Shown: positions 1 through 7,020, counted from the first letter of the stretch. The stretch: DNA of 7,422 nucleotides from Lachnospiraceae bacterium UBA3287 (GCA_002362155.1 DETN01000090.1:1-7422), one strand, 5' to 3'. Numbers and translations: made by a program. The notes: generated from the letters alone by a model not told the origin.

Positions 1-382
1 TGCCCCAGTCCTTCAGAGTATTGTAAGCATTGACTGACTTCTCGGCGTCATGCTCGTCGTCTTCATACTTGTACTCGATCTGGTAGCCGCCGATACCGCC
101 GGCCTCGTTGATCTCCTTGACGGCCAGCTCTGCGCCGTGGGCAACGTCCAGACCATAGATGGCGGCGCCGCCGGTGATGGGGCCGATCTCGCCGATCTTC
201 CACTTTGCGTCGGTGGAGCCGGTTTCTTCTGCTTCTGCTCCTGCCTCTGCTTCAGCGCCTGCTCCGTCAGCAGGAGCTGCAGATTCGCCGGAAGAAGATG
301 AAGAAGAACCGCCGCAGCCAGCCAGCGCGCCGACTGCCAGCATGCCTGTCAGCATGAGAGCCATGAGCTTTTTCATTTTCAT
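1..382 (-). CDS. Branched-chain amino acid-type ABC transporter substrate-binding lipoprotein (LivJ/LivK-like), N-terminal part
   Basis: This is the first 127 codons of a gene that runs off the left edge. The start is the ATG at 380-382, eight bases after a GGAGG ribosome binding site (391-395). The protein opens with a lipoprotein signal peptide: charged MKMKK, a hydrophobic stretch, then the lipobox LAGC with Cys23 as the lipidation site. A low-complexity Ser/Ala/Gly/Glu linker follows (about residues 24-57). The mature domain then begins with KIGEIGPITGGAAIYG and an AVKEINEAGGI segment, the typical opening of type I periplasmic-binding proteins of the Liv family. Such proteins hang from the outer face of the membrane and deliver branched-chain amino acids, or sometimes amides, urea or short peptides, to a LivHMGF-type ABC permease. 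The permease genes would be expected beyond the left edge. The ligand cannot be decided from this fragment. It has its own promoter, so it is probably not part of the upstream glycosidase operon. Confidence 0.9.
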   Translation of the reverse strand, partial: MKMKKLMALMLTGMLAVGALAGCGGSSSSSSGESAAPADGAGAEAEAGAEAEETGSTDAKWKIGEIGPITGGAAIYGLDVAHGAELAVKEINEAGGIGGYQIEYKYEDDEHDAEKSVNAYNTLKDWG

Positions 383-433
383 AATAGTTTCCTCCTTTAA
401 AGTGCAGAATCATTTCTGCCAAAATACTTTTCC

Positions 434-462
434 ATCTTACTCCCGCCTTTCTTCCTTGTCAA
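434..462 (-). promoter_or_regulatory. Sigma-A type promoter for the LivJ-like gene
   Basis: Read on the minus strand there is a consensus -35 TTGACA (457-462), a 17-base spacer, and a -10 TAAGAT (434-439). This predicts a transcript start near 427 and a leader of about 45 bases ending in the GGAGG at 391-395. The region is AT-rich, unlike the coding DNA around it. The near-perfect boxes suggest strong expression by the housekeeping sigma factor. Not experimentally shown. Confidence 0.8.
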
Positions 463-510
463 TAAAATCTGACAATTTAAAAATTTTCAGAAATTTAGCA
501 CTTAATTTTC

Positions 511-564
511 GATTCTTATGAACGAATCACTTTTGCTTATGACATATGCTGCATAATAAGAATC
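511..564. repeat. Inverted repeats upstream of the LivJ-like promoter; possible regulator site
   Basis: GATTCTTAT (511-519) recurs in perfect inverted form as ATAAGAATC (556-564), a 9-base repeat with a 36-base gap. The left copy is also half of a small dyad, GATTC (511-515) and GAATC (524-528). Just inside the right copy lies the 11-base palindrome TATGCTGCATA (545-555). All of this sits about 50 to 100 bases upstream of the -35 box, where an activator or a looping repressor could bind. In AT-rich DNA some of this could be chance, and no known operator consensus is recognised. The rest of the gap between the two genes (383-645) shows no open reading frame that I would accept. Confidence 0.35.
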
Positions 565-645
565 TCAAATGAACAGACTTTAATCATATTCTGCTGCAGC
601 AGCCAGACAGAAAAAGCCGCGGCCCGATGTTTTTCCTTCCTTCCG

Positions 646-676
646 AAAAAAATCCCCCGGGACGGGCCCGGGGGAT
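646..676 (-). terminator. Rho-independent terminator of the glycosidase operon
   Basis: On the minus strand a perfect 10-base-pair GC-rich stem, ATCCCCCGGG with CCCGGGGGAT (652-661 and 667-676), closes a 5-base loop and is followed directly by seven T residues (652-646). It lies about 70 bases after the stop codon of the large GH3 gene. The plus-strand side has only a short T tract separated from the stem, so the orientation is minus. It separates the operon from the LivJ-like gene. Confidence 0.92.
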
Positions 677-746
677 CAAAAACGCTTTCAGGATCCTCTT
701 GGGATCGCTGCTTATGCTTTTACTTCAGGAACTTTTTCCTGCCTGA

Positions 747-3728
747 TCAGGCTTTTTTCTTTCTGCTTCTGAAAAGAAGGATCTCGGCCAGGATCACGAC
801 CGCTGCCACGGCAATGTCGATGCCCAGGAAGGTCTTGGTCATGTTGTCCATGCCGCCGGCGCTGGAACCTTCAGCGTAGTAGCCGGAGTTGACGATGGTG
901 TACATGATGTTCCTGCAGGCATTTCTCATGGCGATGGTGGCTGTTGCGCTCTGATCGGAGAGAACGTTGGTGGCTGCGGAAGCAAAGCCCAGCATCAGGT
1001 CGTTGCCGTTGCGGATGCACTGGTCTGTGATCTGATAGCCGTAGGAGCCGTTGTAGTCGGTCTCTACGAAGCCCTTGAAGCCCCACTCGTCACGCAGAAC
1101 GGTCACAAGCAGGTTGGGGTTGGAGCATGCGGGGATGGAGCCTGTCCAGTTGAAGGCGGACATGGCAGCCAGGCCTGTGCCCTGATAATTCTTTACGACC
1201 ATTTCGAAAGGCTTCAGATAGATCTCACGGATGGCCTGCTCGGAAGCATAGGTCAGAAGGATGGAGCAGCGGTTGCCTTCCTGATCGTTGGTGGCAAAGT
1301 GCTTGATGTAAGCATAGACGCCCTTGGTCTGTGCGCCGTTGACTTCATAGGCTGCCATCTTGCCGGCCAGAACGCCGTCTTCGGAGAAGTACTCGAAGTT
1401 ACGGCCTGCGAAGGCGTTCCTGTGGGTGTTCATAGCGGGGCCGTACCAGCCGTAGTTGTTGACTTCGGCATATTCCTGGCCCATGGCGATTCCCATCTCG
1501 TTGATGAGTTCAGGATTCCATGTCATGGCCATCAGGACTTCGGCGGGATAAGCGGTGCCGTAGGCGCCGGTGATGAAGTTGGAAAGGCCTGCAGGGCCGT
1601 CGCAGTCGGAGGTAGCGACCTTGCCGACGGAAGGAACTGCCGCTGTCTGCCAGCCGCCCAGGTTGATCATCAGGGACATATCCTCATAGGAGAGCTGATC
1701 CAGCAGTGCCTCCCAGGAAGGATCGTCGATGGCAACGCCGCGGTAGTCGGCCAGCTTGAGGCCGTTGTCGGCGCCGACAGTGGGCATGACATCGTCCGCG
1801 TTGTCGTGGGCTGCAGGATCATAGCCTGCCACGGAGCGGGCTTCCACTTCTGCTCTGACATCGTCGCTCATAACATAGGCGTCATCAGCGGGTGCTGCGG
1901 TGGCTTCCGCATAGTTGGCAAAGTGGTCTGCTCTGGAGAGCTGTGTGAAGCTGCCGCGGGCATAGTCTTCGAATACGTTGACGGCAGGGATCAGGTCGGA
2001 GCTGCGGTCTGTAACATCGGCTTCTACCGTGAAGGTCTCCTCAGCCACTACGGTGTGGGAATCTTTTCTGACAGAGATGGTGTAATCGCCTGCTTCCAGG
2101 ATGTAGCCGCCGCCTTTTACCTTGATGCCTTCGGAATCATAGGCCGCCATATCTTCCTTGCTGATGGTGAAGGAAACGGTCTCGGAGGCGCCGGGCTCGA
2201 TGATGCCGGTCTTGGCGAAATCCACCAGGTTGACGGAAGCCTTCTCTATGCCGCCGTTTTCATAAGGAGGTGTGAAGTAGATCTCTACCACGTCCTTGCC
2301 GGCCGTGCTGCCGGTATTGGTAACATTGACGTCGAAGGTAACAGCGTCGCCGCCGTCCGCGAAGTTCTCGATCTTCTCATCGAAGGTGGTGAAGGAAAGA
2401 CCGTAGCCGAAAGGATACTGGACCTTTTCTTCATAGTTGATCAGGCCTTCTTCCGCGGCAGTCTCATAGAACTTGTAGCCTACATAAATGCCTTCCACAT
2501 AGTTTACGAATGCCATGTTGCCTTCATAGGCGCCGTCCAGGCCGGCGATGGTCTGCTTGAGGTCGTCTACGTTGTTGTAGGAGAAGTTGCCGAAGTTGTT
2601 CCAGGTAGGGGTATCGGTCAGATCCTTGACAAAGGTATCGGCGGTCCTGCCGGAAGGGTTGACCGTGCCGTTTAAGATCTCGCCGATGGCGGTAAAGCCG
2701 GTATTGCCTGCGCCGGGAGCCAGAAGGACGGCCTTGATGCTGTCATATTCATCGACCCAGCCCAGCTCCATGGCGTTGTTGGCGTTGACGATGACGATGA
2801 CCTTTTCAAAGTTGTCGCATACTCTGGTGACCATGGCTTCTTCTGTGTGGGAGAGCTCCAGATAGTGCTCGCCTTCGTCGAAGTCGTCATAATCGCCGTT
2901 GTTGGTATAGGTTGCGTTGTAGTAGTTCATGTGGTCGGGGGCTACGGAAACCTGGGAAGCCACGTTGTAGGTGCCGTGGATCACGGCATACATGTCAGTG
3001 GGAAGGTCTGCGCCTTCACCGCCGGAGCGGCCGATCACGATGACAGCCGTATCGGAGAAGTCCTTTGCTCCGTTCATGATCTCGTCGGTGTAGGCTTCCA
3101 CGGTGGGCTCAGGCAGGGTCCAGTCCTGGGTCTGCATGGCCACGGTGGGACGGTCCGCCCTGTAGGCTGTGTACATGTCAGTCAGGGTCTGGTTGGTCTC
3201 ATAGCCTGCGCTCTTGAGAGATCCCAGGATGCCGACAGCGGTGGATGCGTCGGAAGAACCGGAGCCTGTGCCGCCGAAGATGGGATTGGTGGAAGCCCAT
3301 CCGAATACGTTCAGTGCCTTGGTGTCTTCAGACAGGGGAAGCAGACCGTCATTCTTTAACATAACGACGCCTTCCTCGCCCACCTTCTGGATGACGTCCT
3401 TGGAAGCCTGGACTGTCTCTTCGGACAGCTCAGCCTTGGAAGCGTTCAGGACAGAAGATACGTTGTTCTTCATGGGACCCCAGCAGATCATGTTGACGAT
3501 GACGCAGATGGCCGCGATGAAGGCAACAATGGACTGGCAGCGCATAAAGGCGCGTCTGCCCTTCTTTGCGCCGAATGCCGTGATCAGTCCGATGATCAGC
3601 AGCACCAGCAGAATGAGAATGGCGTAGACATAGCCCTGCAGCTGTGTAAGGTAGCTGGTCAGGTCGGCTTCGCTGACGCCCATCCCATAGACAATGGGGC
3701 CGATAAGACTCTTGATGATTCCTATCAT
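747..3728 (-). CDS. Membrane-anchored GH3 beta-glycosidase with reversed domain order
   Basis: This 993-residue protein is a glycoside hydrolase family 3 enzyme (beta-glucosidase-like) whose modules are swapped. In sequence: membrane helices at about 33-53 and 65-84; the GH3 alpha/beta sandwich domain (about 105-440) with GRSGGEGAD, where Glu238 is the probable acid/base; a fibronectin III-like domain opened by YPFGYGLSF (438-446) and running to about 570; a linker; then the GH3 TIM-barrel domain (about 660-950) with DGPAGL, GRNFEYFSED, KHFATNDQE (Lys809-His810) and the probable nucleophile Asp891 in VETDYNGSYG. A last helix (about 968-986) ends in RSRKKKA. Positive residues KKGRR between the first two helices and at the C-terminus place those parts inside, so the catalytic body should lie outside the membrane, tethered at both ends. 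The start ATG follows GGGAGG (3737-3742) by eight bases. Reversed GH3 order is known from rumen Ruminococcus and Butyrivibrio enzymes. The substrate is not evident. Confidence 0.9.
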   Translation of the reverse strand: MIGIIKSLIGPIVYGMGVSEADLTSYLTQLQGYVYAILILLVLLIIGLITAFGAKKGRRAFMRCQSIVAFIAAICVIVNMICWGPMKNNVSSVLNASKAELSEETVQASKDVIQKVGEEGVVMLKNDGLLPLSEDTKALNVFGWASTNPIFGGTGSGSSDASTAVGILGSLKSAGYETNQTLTDMYTAYRADRPTVAMQTQDWTLPEPTVEAYTDEIMNGAKDFSDTAVIVIGRSGGEGADLPTDMYAVIHGTYNVASQVSVAPDHMNYYNATYTNNGDYDDFDEGEHYLELSHTEEAMVTRVCDNFEKVIVIVNANNAMELGWVDEYDSIKAVLLAPGAGNTGFTAIGEILNGTVNPSGRTADTFVKDLTDTPTWNNFGNFSYNNVDDLKQTIAGLDGAYEGNMAFVNYVEGIYVGYKFYETAAEEGLINYEEKVQYPFGYGLSFTTFDEKIENFADGGDAVTFDVNVTNTGSTAGKDVVEIYFTPPYENGGIEKASVNLVDFAKTGIIEPGASETVSFTISKEDMAAYDSEGIKVKGGGYILEAGDYTISVRKDSHTVVAEETFTVEADVTDRSSDLIPAVNVFEDYARGSFTQLSRADHFANYAEATAAPADDAYVMSDDVRAEVEARSVAGYDPAAHDNADDVMPTVGADNGLKLADYRGVAIDDPSWEALLDQLSYEDMSLMINLGGWQTAAVPSVGKVATSDCDGPAGLSNFITGAYGTAYPAEVLMAMTWNPELINEMGIAMGQEYAEVNNYGWYGPAMNTHRNAFAGRNFEYFSEDGVLAGKMAAYEVNGAQTKGVYAYIKHFATNDQEGNRCSILLTYASEQAIREIYLKPFEMVVKNYQGTGLAAMSAFNWTGSIPACSNPNLLVTVLRDEWGFKGFVETDYNGSYGYQITDQCIRNGNDLMLGFASAATNVLSDQSATATIAMRNACRNIMYTIVNSGYYAEGSSAGGMDNMTKTFLGIDIAVAAVVILAEILLFRSRKKKA

Positions 3729-3888
3729 ACTTTTTTCCTCCCTTTAAGAAAAAAATAAAAAAAAGTAACTATTGCGATCCGGGGCCTTCCCACCCGGTAA
3801 GGGCCCGGCAGCAACCATTCACATGTCCCGGAAGGGCCCCACCCATGGGTCCCTTCCCGGGAAAGGCTTTTTTATAAGGCGCCTCCCC
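3729..3888 (-). other. Structured GC-rich intercistronic spacer with T-rich end
   Basis: This gap between the GtrA-like gene and the large GH3 gene has no credible gene but dense symmetry. Arms CCCGGAAGGG (3827-3836) and CCCTTCCCGGG (3851-3861) pair with one bulge and enclose the palindrome ACCCATGGGT (3841-3850). A second imperfect stem joins CCGGGGCCTT (3779-3788) to AAGGGCCCGG (3799-3808) with one mismatch. On the transcribed strand this is followed, about 14 bases later, by T8-A-T7 (3764-3749) and then the ribosome binding site. The T tract is too far from the stem for a classical terminator. Possible roles are partial termination, mRNA processing, or stabilisation that sets different levels of the two products. 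I find no convincing promoter here. Confidence 0.5.
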
Positions 3889-4452
3889 TTATTTCTTCTC
3901 GCCCCAGCCAGGTGCGAAGATGGTCTTGTCGATGGCAAAGATGATGACCATGGCAACGCCGCCGGTGGCTATGGTAGTCACGATGTTCCTGACCGCGTCA
4001 GGCACGCCCAGGGCCGCCGTAACGGGATTCCAGATGCAGGTAAAGAGGTTCATGATCAGCATAACGCCGATGGTGCCCAGGGCATGCATGCCGATCTGCT
4101 TGCCCACGGGCCCCTTGCTGCGGAAGGTCACGTTCCTCTGCAGAGGGAAGTTGATGCACTCGCCCAGGATGATGGAAGTATAGTTGGCCAGGGTAAAGGC
4201 CAGGCCGCCGTCTGCCAGAGAGTTGCCGATCACCGCCAGGGTGAAGGGAACGCCCATGAGAGAGGTCTGGATCCCGGGCCAGGTCCATTCCACGTCGCCT
4301 ACCACGCCCCGCCATGCGCCGGGCAGGAAGGTCAGGAGCAGGTACTTGATAAAGGTCACCACATAGCTGAAGAGGACAAAGAGGCCGCCCTCTCTGATCC
4401 ACTGCGCTGCCTTGGGATGCTTCTCGGCAAAATTATTCATAAATTCTTTCAT
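3889..4452 (-). CDS. GtrA-like polytopic membrane protein
   Basis: A 187-residue, strongly hydrophobic protein with about four membrane helices (near 22-44, 84-103, 120-141 and 155-176) and a fifth weakly hydrophobic stretch around 60-78. The segment ECINFPLQRNVTFRSKG (99-115), between the second and third helices, resembles the family signature in which an Asn-Phe pair precedes an Arg and a TFR/VFR triplet. GtrA proteins are small membrane proteins tied to moving or presenting undecaprenyl-phosphate-linked sugars for surface polymer glycosylation; most members have no proven function. The start ATG (4450-4452) has AAAGGA (4460-4465) seven bases upstream. The gene begins 37 bases after the stop of the upstream GH3 gene and points the same way, so co-transcription is likely. 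No GT2 polyprenyl-phosphate glycosyltransferase, the usual partner, is seen in the window. Family assignment is by motif and topology, with moderate certainty. Confidence 0.72.
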   Translation of the reverse strand: MKEFMNNFAEKHPKAAQWIREGGLFVLFSYVVTFIKYLLLTFLPGAWRGVVGDVEWTWPGIQTSLMGVPFTLAVIGNSLADGGLAFTLANYTSIILGECINFPLQRNVTFRSKGPVGKQIGMHALGTIGVMLIMNLFTCIWNPVTAALGVPDAVRNIVTTIATGGVAMVIIFAIDKTIFAPGWGEKK

Positions 4453-4489
4453 ATATGATTCCTTTCCGGAATGAAATCCTCACCGGATC

Positions 4490-6919
4490 TTATTCGCCCT
4501 TGATCTTCTTCTCGAACTTCTTGTTGGCCCTGCTGTTGGAGAAATAGCCGCCGATGATCTTGCCGGCGCCCTTGAAGAAGTGGCCGTTGACCGCTTCCAC
4601 CATGCCGTCCACCATGTCCTTGGAGACCGCGCCGCCGGTCATCTTGGCGATGGCACGGAAGGGCATGTTGTAGATGAAGAGGATGTTGAGGTCCGGCTTG
4701 CCGGAGGCCTCCGCCTTCTTCTTCTTTCCTTCCAGCACGTTGTAGACCACTCTGGCCAGGCCCAGCTTTGCGTTCTTGAGCTGGCAGATGGCATCGTTCT
4801 CTGTCAGGACGCTGCCCCAGGAGCCGTCCGGTACGGGATAACCCAGGAGCTCTTCGAATTCCGAATCCCCCACGTTCTTGATATTGCCCGTGTAATAGGA
4901 AGGGATCTTTTCCGGGTCGTAAGGGGCCGTGTCGGTGGTGCCGGCTACGGCAAGGCTGCCCTCCAGACGGATGTCCTCGATGGATGCGCCCACCTGCACG
5001 CTGTAGGTGCCGCCTTCGACTTCCCATTTCCCTGTCTTCACGTTCCAGTAGCGGAAGGTGTATTCATCAAAGGGGATCTCCACCTTCTGGCTTTCGCCGG
5101 CCTTTAGGAAGACCTTGGCAAAGCCCTTGAGCTCCCTCTTCGCCCGGTAGATCTTTGCACCCGGAAGTCCCACATAGAGCTGGGCTGCTTCCGCACCGTC
5201 CCTGTCACCGGTATTGGTGATGGTGAAGGATACGCCCTGATCCGTAACGGACAGACCGCTGTAGGCGAAGCTGGTATAGGACAGTCCGAAGCCGAAGGGA
5301 TACTTGACCGGAACGCCGGCCGTATCGTAATAGCGGTAGCCCATGAAGAGGCCTTCGCGGTGGTCCGTGTTCCTCTCCCTGGCAGGATAATAATTATAGG
5401 CAGGGGTATCCTCCAGCGTATTGGGATAGGTCTCAGCCAGCTTGCCGGAAGGATTGACCTTTCCTGTCAGAAGATCCAGAATGGCGCCGCCGCCCGCCTG
5501 GCCGGTCAGATAGCCGTGCAGGATTGCCTTAAGATCCTTATCCCAGGACATATCGATGGGGGATCCGCCGGAAAGGATGCCGGCGATATTGGGGTTGACT
5601 TCCTTCATCTCCTTCAGAAGATCCACCATGTTCTGGGGAATGAAGATATGGGTGCGGTCCAGGCCTTCGGACTCGGACATTTCGTTGAGACCGAAGAAAT
5701 AAAGAACGATATCAGCCTGGGAAGCCAGGTTCACGGCTTCTCTGGCCAGTTCGTCATTGGGGCTGCCGTCCCTGTTATAGCCGCGGGATGTGCCGATGAC
5801 TTCGAAGTCCTCCGCGTAGTCGCCCAGTCTGTCCACCACGTTCTCCAGGAAGGTATTGTTGACCTGGGAGGAACCTGCGCCCTGGTAGCGGGGATCGAAG
5901 GCGAAATCGCCGATGACTGCGACTCTGGCCCCCTTGCGGACAGGAAGGAGTCCGTCTTCGTTCTTTAAAAGAACGGCGCACTGGGAAGCTGCCTTTCTGG
6001 CGATGGCATTGTGGGCTTCCTTATCGAAATCAGAGGCTTTGCCCTTTGCGGCCTCTGTGGTCTCCAGTACGGCGTCCAGCAGGGTATCCACACGCGCATC
6101 CAGCTCTTCCATGGTCATGGAACCGTTCTCGATGGCTGCGATCAGCTGCCTTGCGCTGTCCAGGCCCGGAGCGGGCATTTCCAGGTCGGAGCCGGCCCTG
6201 ACGCCCTGCACGTGATCGTTGGATCCGCCCCAGTCGGTGACCACCATGCCGTCATACTTCCAGTCGCCCCTGAGGATATCGATCAGAAGGTGTCTGCTCT
6301 CATTGGTATAGGTGCCGTTGACCTCGTTGTAGGAGGTCATGATGGCCTTTACGCCGCCTTCTTTGACAGCGATCTCGAACTGAGTCAGATAGAGCTCACG
6401 CAGAGTCCTTTCGTCCACCACAGCGTTGACCGCCATACGGCGCTCTTCCTGGGAGTTGACCGCGAAGTGCTTGGCACAGGCCCGGACCCCCTGGCTCTGC
6501 ACGCCTTTGATATAGCCTGTGGCGATCTTGCCCGCCAGATAGGGATCCTCGGAATAATATTCGAAATTACGGCCGCAGAGAGGACTTCTCTTCATATTCA
6601 TGCCGGGGCCCAGAAGGACCTGAACGTCCTCTACCATGGCCTCCTCTCCCAGGGTCCTGCCGATCTCCTCTGCCAGGTTCACATCCCAGCTGGATGCGAC
6701 CGTTGCAGCGGAGGGAACGCAGGTAGCGGGAAGGGACGGATTCAGTCCCAGGTGATCGCCGGCCCCGGCCTGTCTGCGTACGCCGCTGGGGCCATCGGAC
6801 AGATACATTTCAGGAATACCGAGTCTGGGAAAATCCCAGGTCTGCCATTCTCCTTTACCGCCCATAAACGCGGCCTTTTCCTCCAGCGTCATCCGGTCGA
6901 TGATGTCTTTATGTTTCAT
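4490..6919 (-). CDS. Cytoplasmic GH3 beta-glycosidase (beta-glucosidase-like) with C-terminal tail
   Basis: An 809-residue GH3 enzyme in the usual order, likely releasing glucose or another sugar from the non-reducing end of beta-linked substrates. The TIM barrel (about 1-290) carries SDGPSGVR (41-48), GPGMNMKRSPLCGRNFEYYSED (Arg111, Arg117), KHF (150-152) and the probable nucleophile Asp229 in VVTDWGG. The alpha/beta sandwich (about 305-540) contains VLLKNEDGLLP and SESEGLDR, with Glu418 the likely acid/base. PFGFGLSYTSF opens a fibronectin III-like domain (about 541-660). No PA14 insert is present. A further 150 residues follow, rich in basic and hydrophobic residues. There is no signal peptide or anchor, so the enzyme should be intracellular. 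The start chosen is ATG at 6917-6919, five bases after GGAGG; a GTG at 6923-6925 lies within the ribosome binding site. It is first in the operon with the GtrA-like and reversed GH3 genes. The exact sugar specificity cannot be read. Confidence 0.93.
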   Translation of the reverse strand: MKHKDIIDRMTLEEKAAFMGGKGEWQTWDFPRLGIPEMYLSDGPSGVRRQAGAGDHLGLNPSLPATCVPSAATVASSWDVNLAEEIGRTLGEEAMVEDVQVLLGPGMNMKRSPLCGRNFEYYSEDPYLAGKIATGYIKGVQSQGVRACAKHFAVNSQEERRMAVNAVVDERTLRELYLTQFEIAVKEGGVKAIMTSYNEVNGTYTNESRHLLIDILRGDWKYDGMVVTDWGGSNDHVQGVRAGSDLEMPAPGLDSARQLIAAIENGSMTMEELDARVDTLLDAVLETTEAAKGKASDFDKEAHNAIARKAASQCAVLLKNEDGLLPVRKGARVAVIGDFAFDPRYQGAGSSQVNNTFLENVVDRLGDYAEDFEVIGTSRGYNRDGSPNDELAREAVNLASQADIVLYFFGLNEMSESEGLDRTHIFIPQNMVDLLKEMKEVNPNIAGILSGGSPIDMSWDKDLKAILHGYLTGQAGGGAILDLLTGKVNPSGKLAETYPNTLEDTPAYNYYPARERNTDHREGLFMGYRYYDTAGVPVKYPFGFGLSYTSFAYSGLSVTDQGVSFTITNTGDRDGAEAAQLYVGLPGAKIYRAKRELKGFAKVFLKAGESQKVEIPFDEYTFRYWNVKTGKWEVEGGTYSVQVGASIEDIRLEGSLAVAGTTDTAPYDPEKIPSYYTGNIKNVGDSEFEELLGYPVPDGSWGSVLTENDAICQLKNAKLGLARVVYNVLEGKKKKAEASGKPDLNILFIYNMPFRAIAKMTGGAVSKDMVDGMVEAVNGHFFKGAGKIIGGYFSNSRANKKFEKKIKGE

Positions 6920-6930
6920 ACCCACCTCCT
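6920..6930 (-). promoter_or_regulatory. Ribosome binding site that fixes the GH3 start
   Basis: On the minus strand AGGAGGTGGGT leads into the ATG at 6919. The core GGAGG (6925-6929) is five bases from that ATG. The in-frame GTG at 6925-6923 shares its first base with this core and would lack a binding site of its own, so the protein should begin MKHKD. Confidence 0.85.
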
Positions 6931-6950
6931 AAAAACATATGGCTGTAACC

Positions 6951-6978
6951 GTAAAAAGGCAAAGCCCTCCCTTTTTAC
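6951..6978. repeat. Perfect inverted repeat in the leader of the glycosidase operon
   Basis: GTAAAAAGG (6951-6959) and CCTTTTTAC (6970-6978) form a perfect 9-base inverted repeat around a 10-base centre. If transcription starts near 6982, as the predicted -10 box implies, the repeat covers roughly the first 30 transcribed bases and ends about 20 bases before the ribosome binding site. It could be a DNA operator just downstream of the start or a 5' hairpin that protects the mRNA. No T tract follows it, so it is not a terminator. Confidence 0.5.
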
Positions 6979-6988
6979 AGACGTAAAT

Positions 6989-6997
6989 ATCATATCA
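6989..6997 (-). promoter_or_regulatory. Probable extended -10 promoter of the glycosidase operon
   Basis: On the minus strand TGATATGAT combines an upstream TG with the -10 hexamer TATGAT (6989-6994). At 17-base spacing the -35 position (7012-7017) reads GCGCCG, far from consensus, so the promoter would rely on the extended -10 or on an activator. It lies between the terminator of the preceding gene and the first GH3 gene, with a predicted start near 6982 and a leader of about 63 bases. Confidence 0.5.
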
Positions 6998-7010
6998 TGT
7001 TTTTTTCTCC

Positions 7011-7020
7011 CCGGCGCCGG
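7011..7020. promoter_or_regulatory. GC palindrome at the -35 position; candidate operator
   Basis: CCGGCGCCGG is a perfect 10-base palindrome lying over the place where the -35 box of the predicted operon promoter should be. Its position fits a repressor or activator site, but it is short and GC-rich, and no regulator family is recognised from it. Confidence 0.25.

Noticed and set aside
616..623. GCCGCGGC next to a T run on the minus strand as a second terminator
   Set aside because: An 8-base palindrome cannot form a stable hairpin with a normal loop, and the strong terminator at 646-676 already ends the operon.
741..758. Palindrome GCCTGATCAGGC followed by TTTTTT on the plus strand, resembling a terminator
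   Set aside because: The stem is only four pairs around a GATC loop, no plus-strand gene precedes it, and the bases are the last codons and stop of the large GH3 gene.
1299..2675. A 458-codon open frame on the plus strand
   Set aside because: It is fully antisense to the reversed GH3 gene, has no recognisable domain, and is explained by the GC-biased codons of the real gene.
3772..4458. A 228-codon open frame on the plus strand
   Set aside because: It overlaps the whole GtrA-like gene in antisense, starts inside the palindromic spacer and gives a low-complexity sequence with no membrane helices or family motifs.
6920..6925. GTG at 6923-6925 as the GH3 start, giving two extra residues
   Set aside because: The GTG overlaps the GGAGG ribosome binding site itself. 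The ATG at 6917-6919 has correct spacing.
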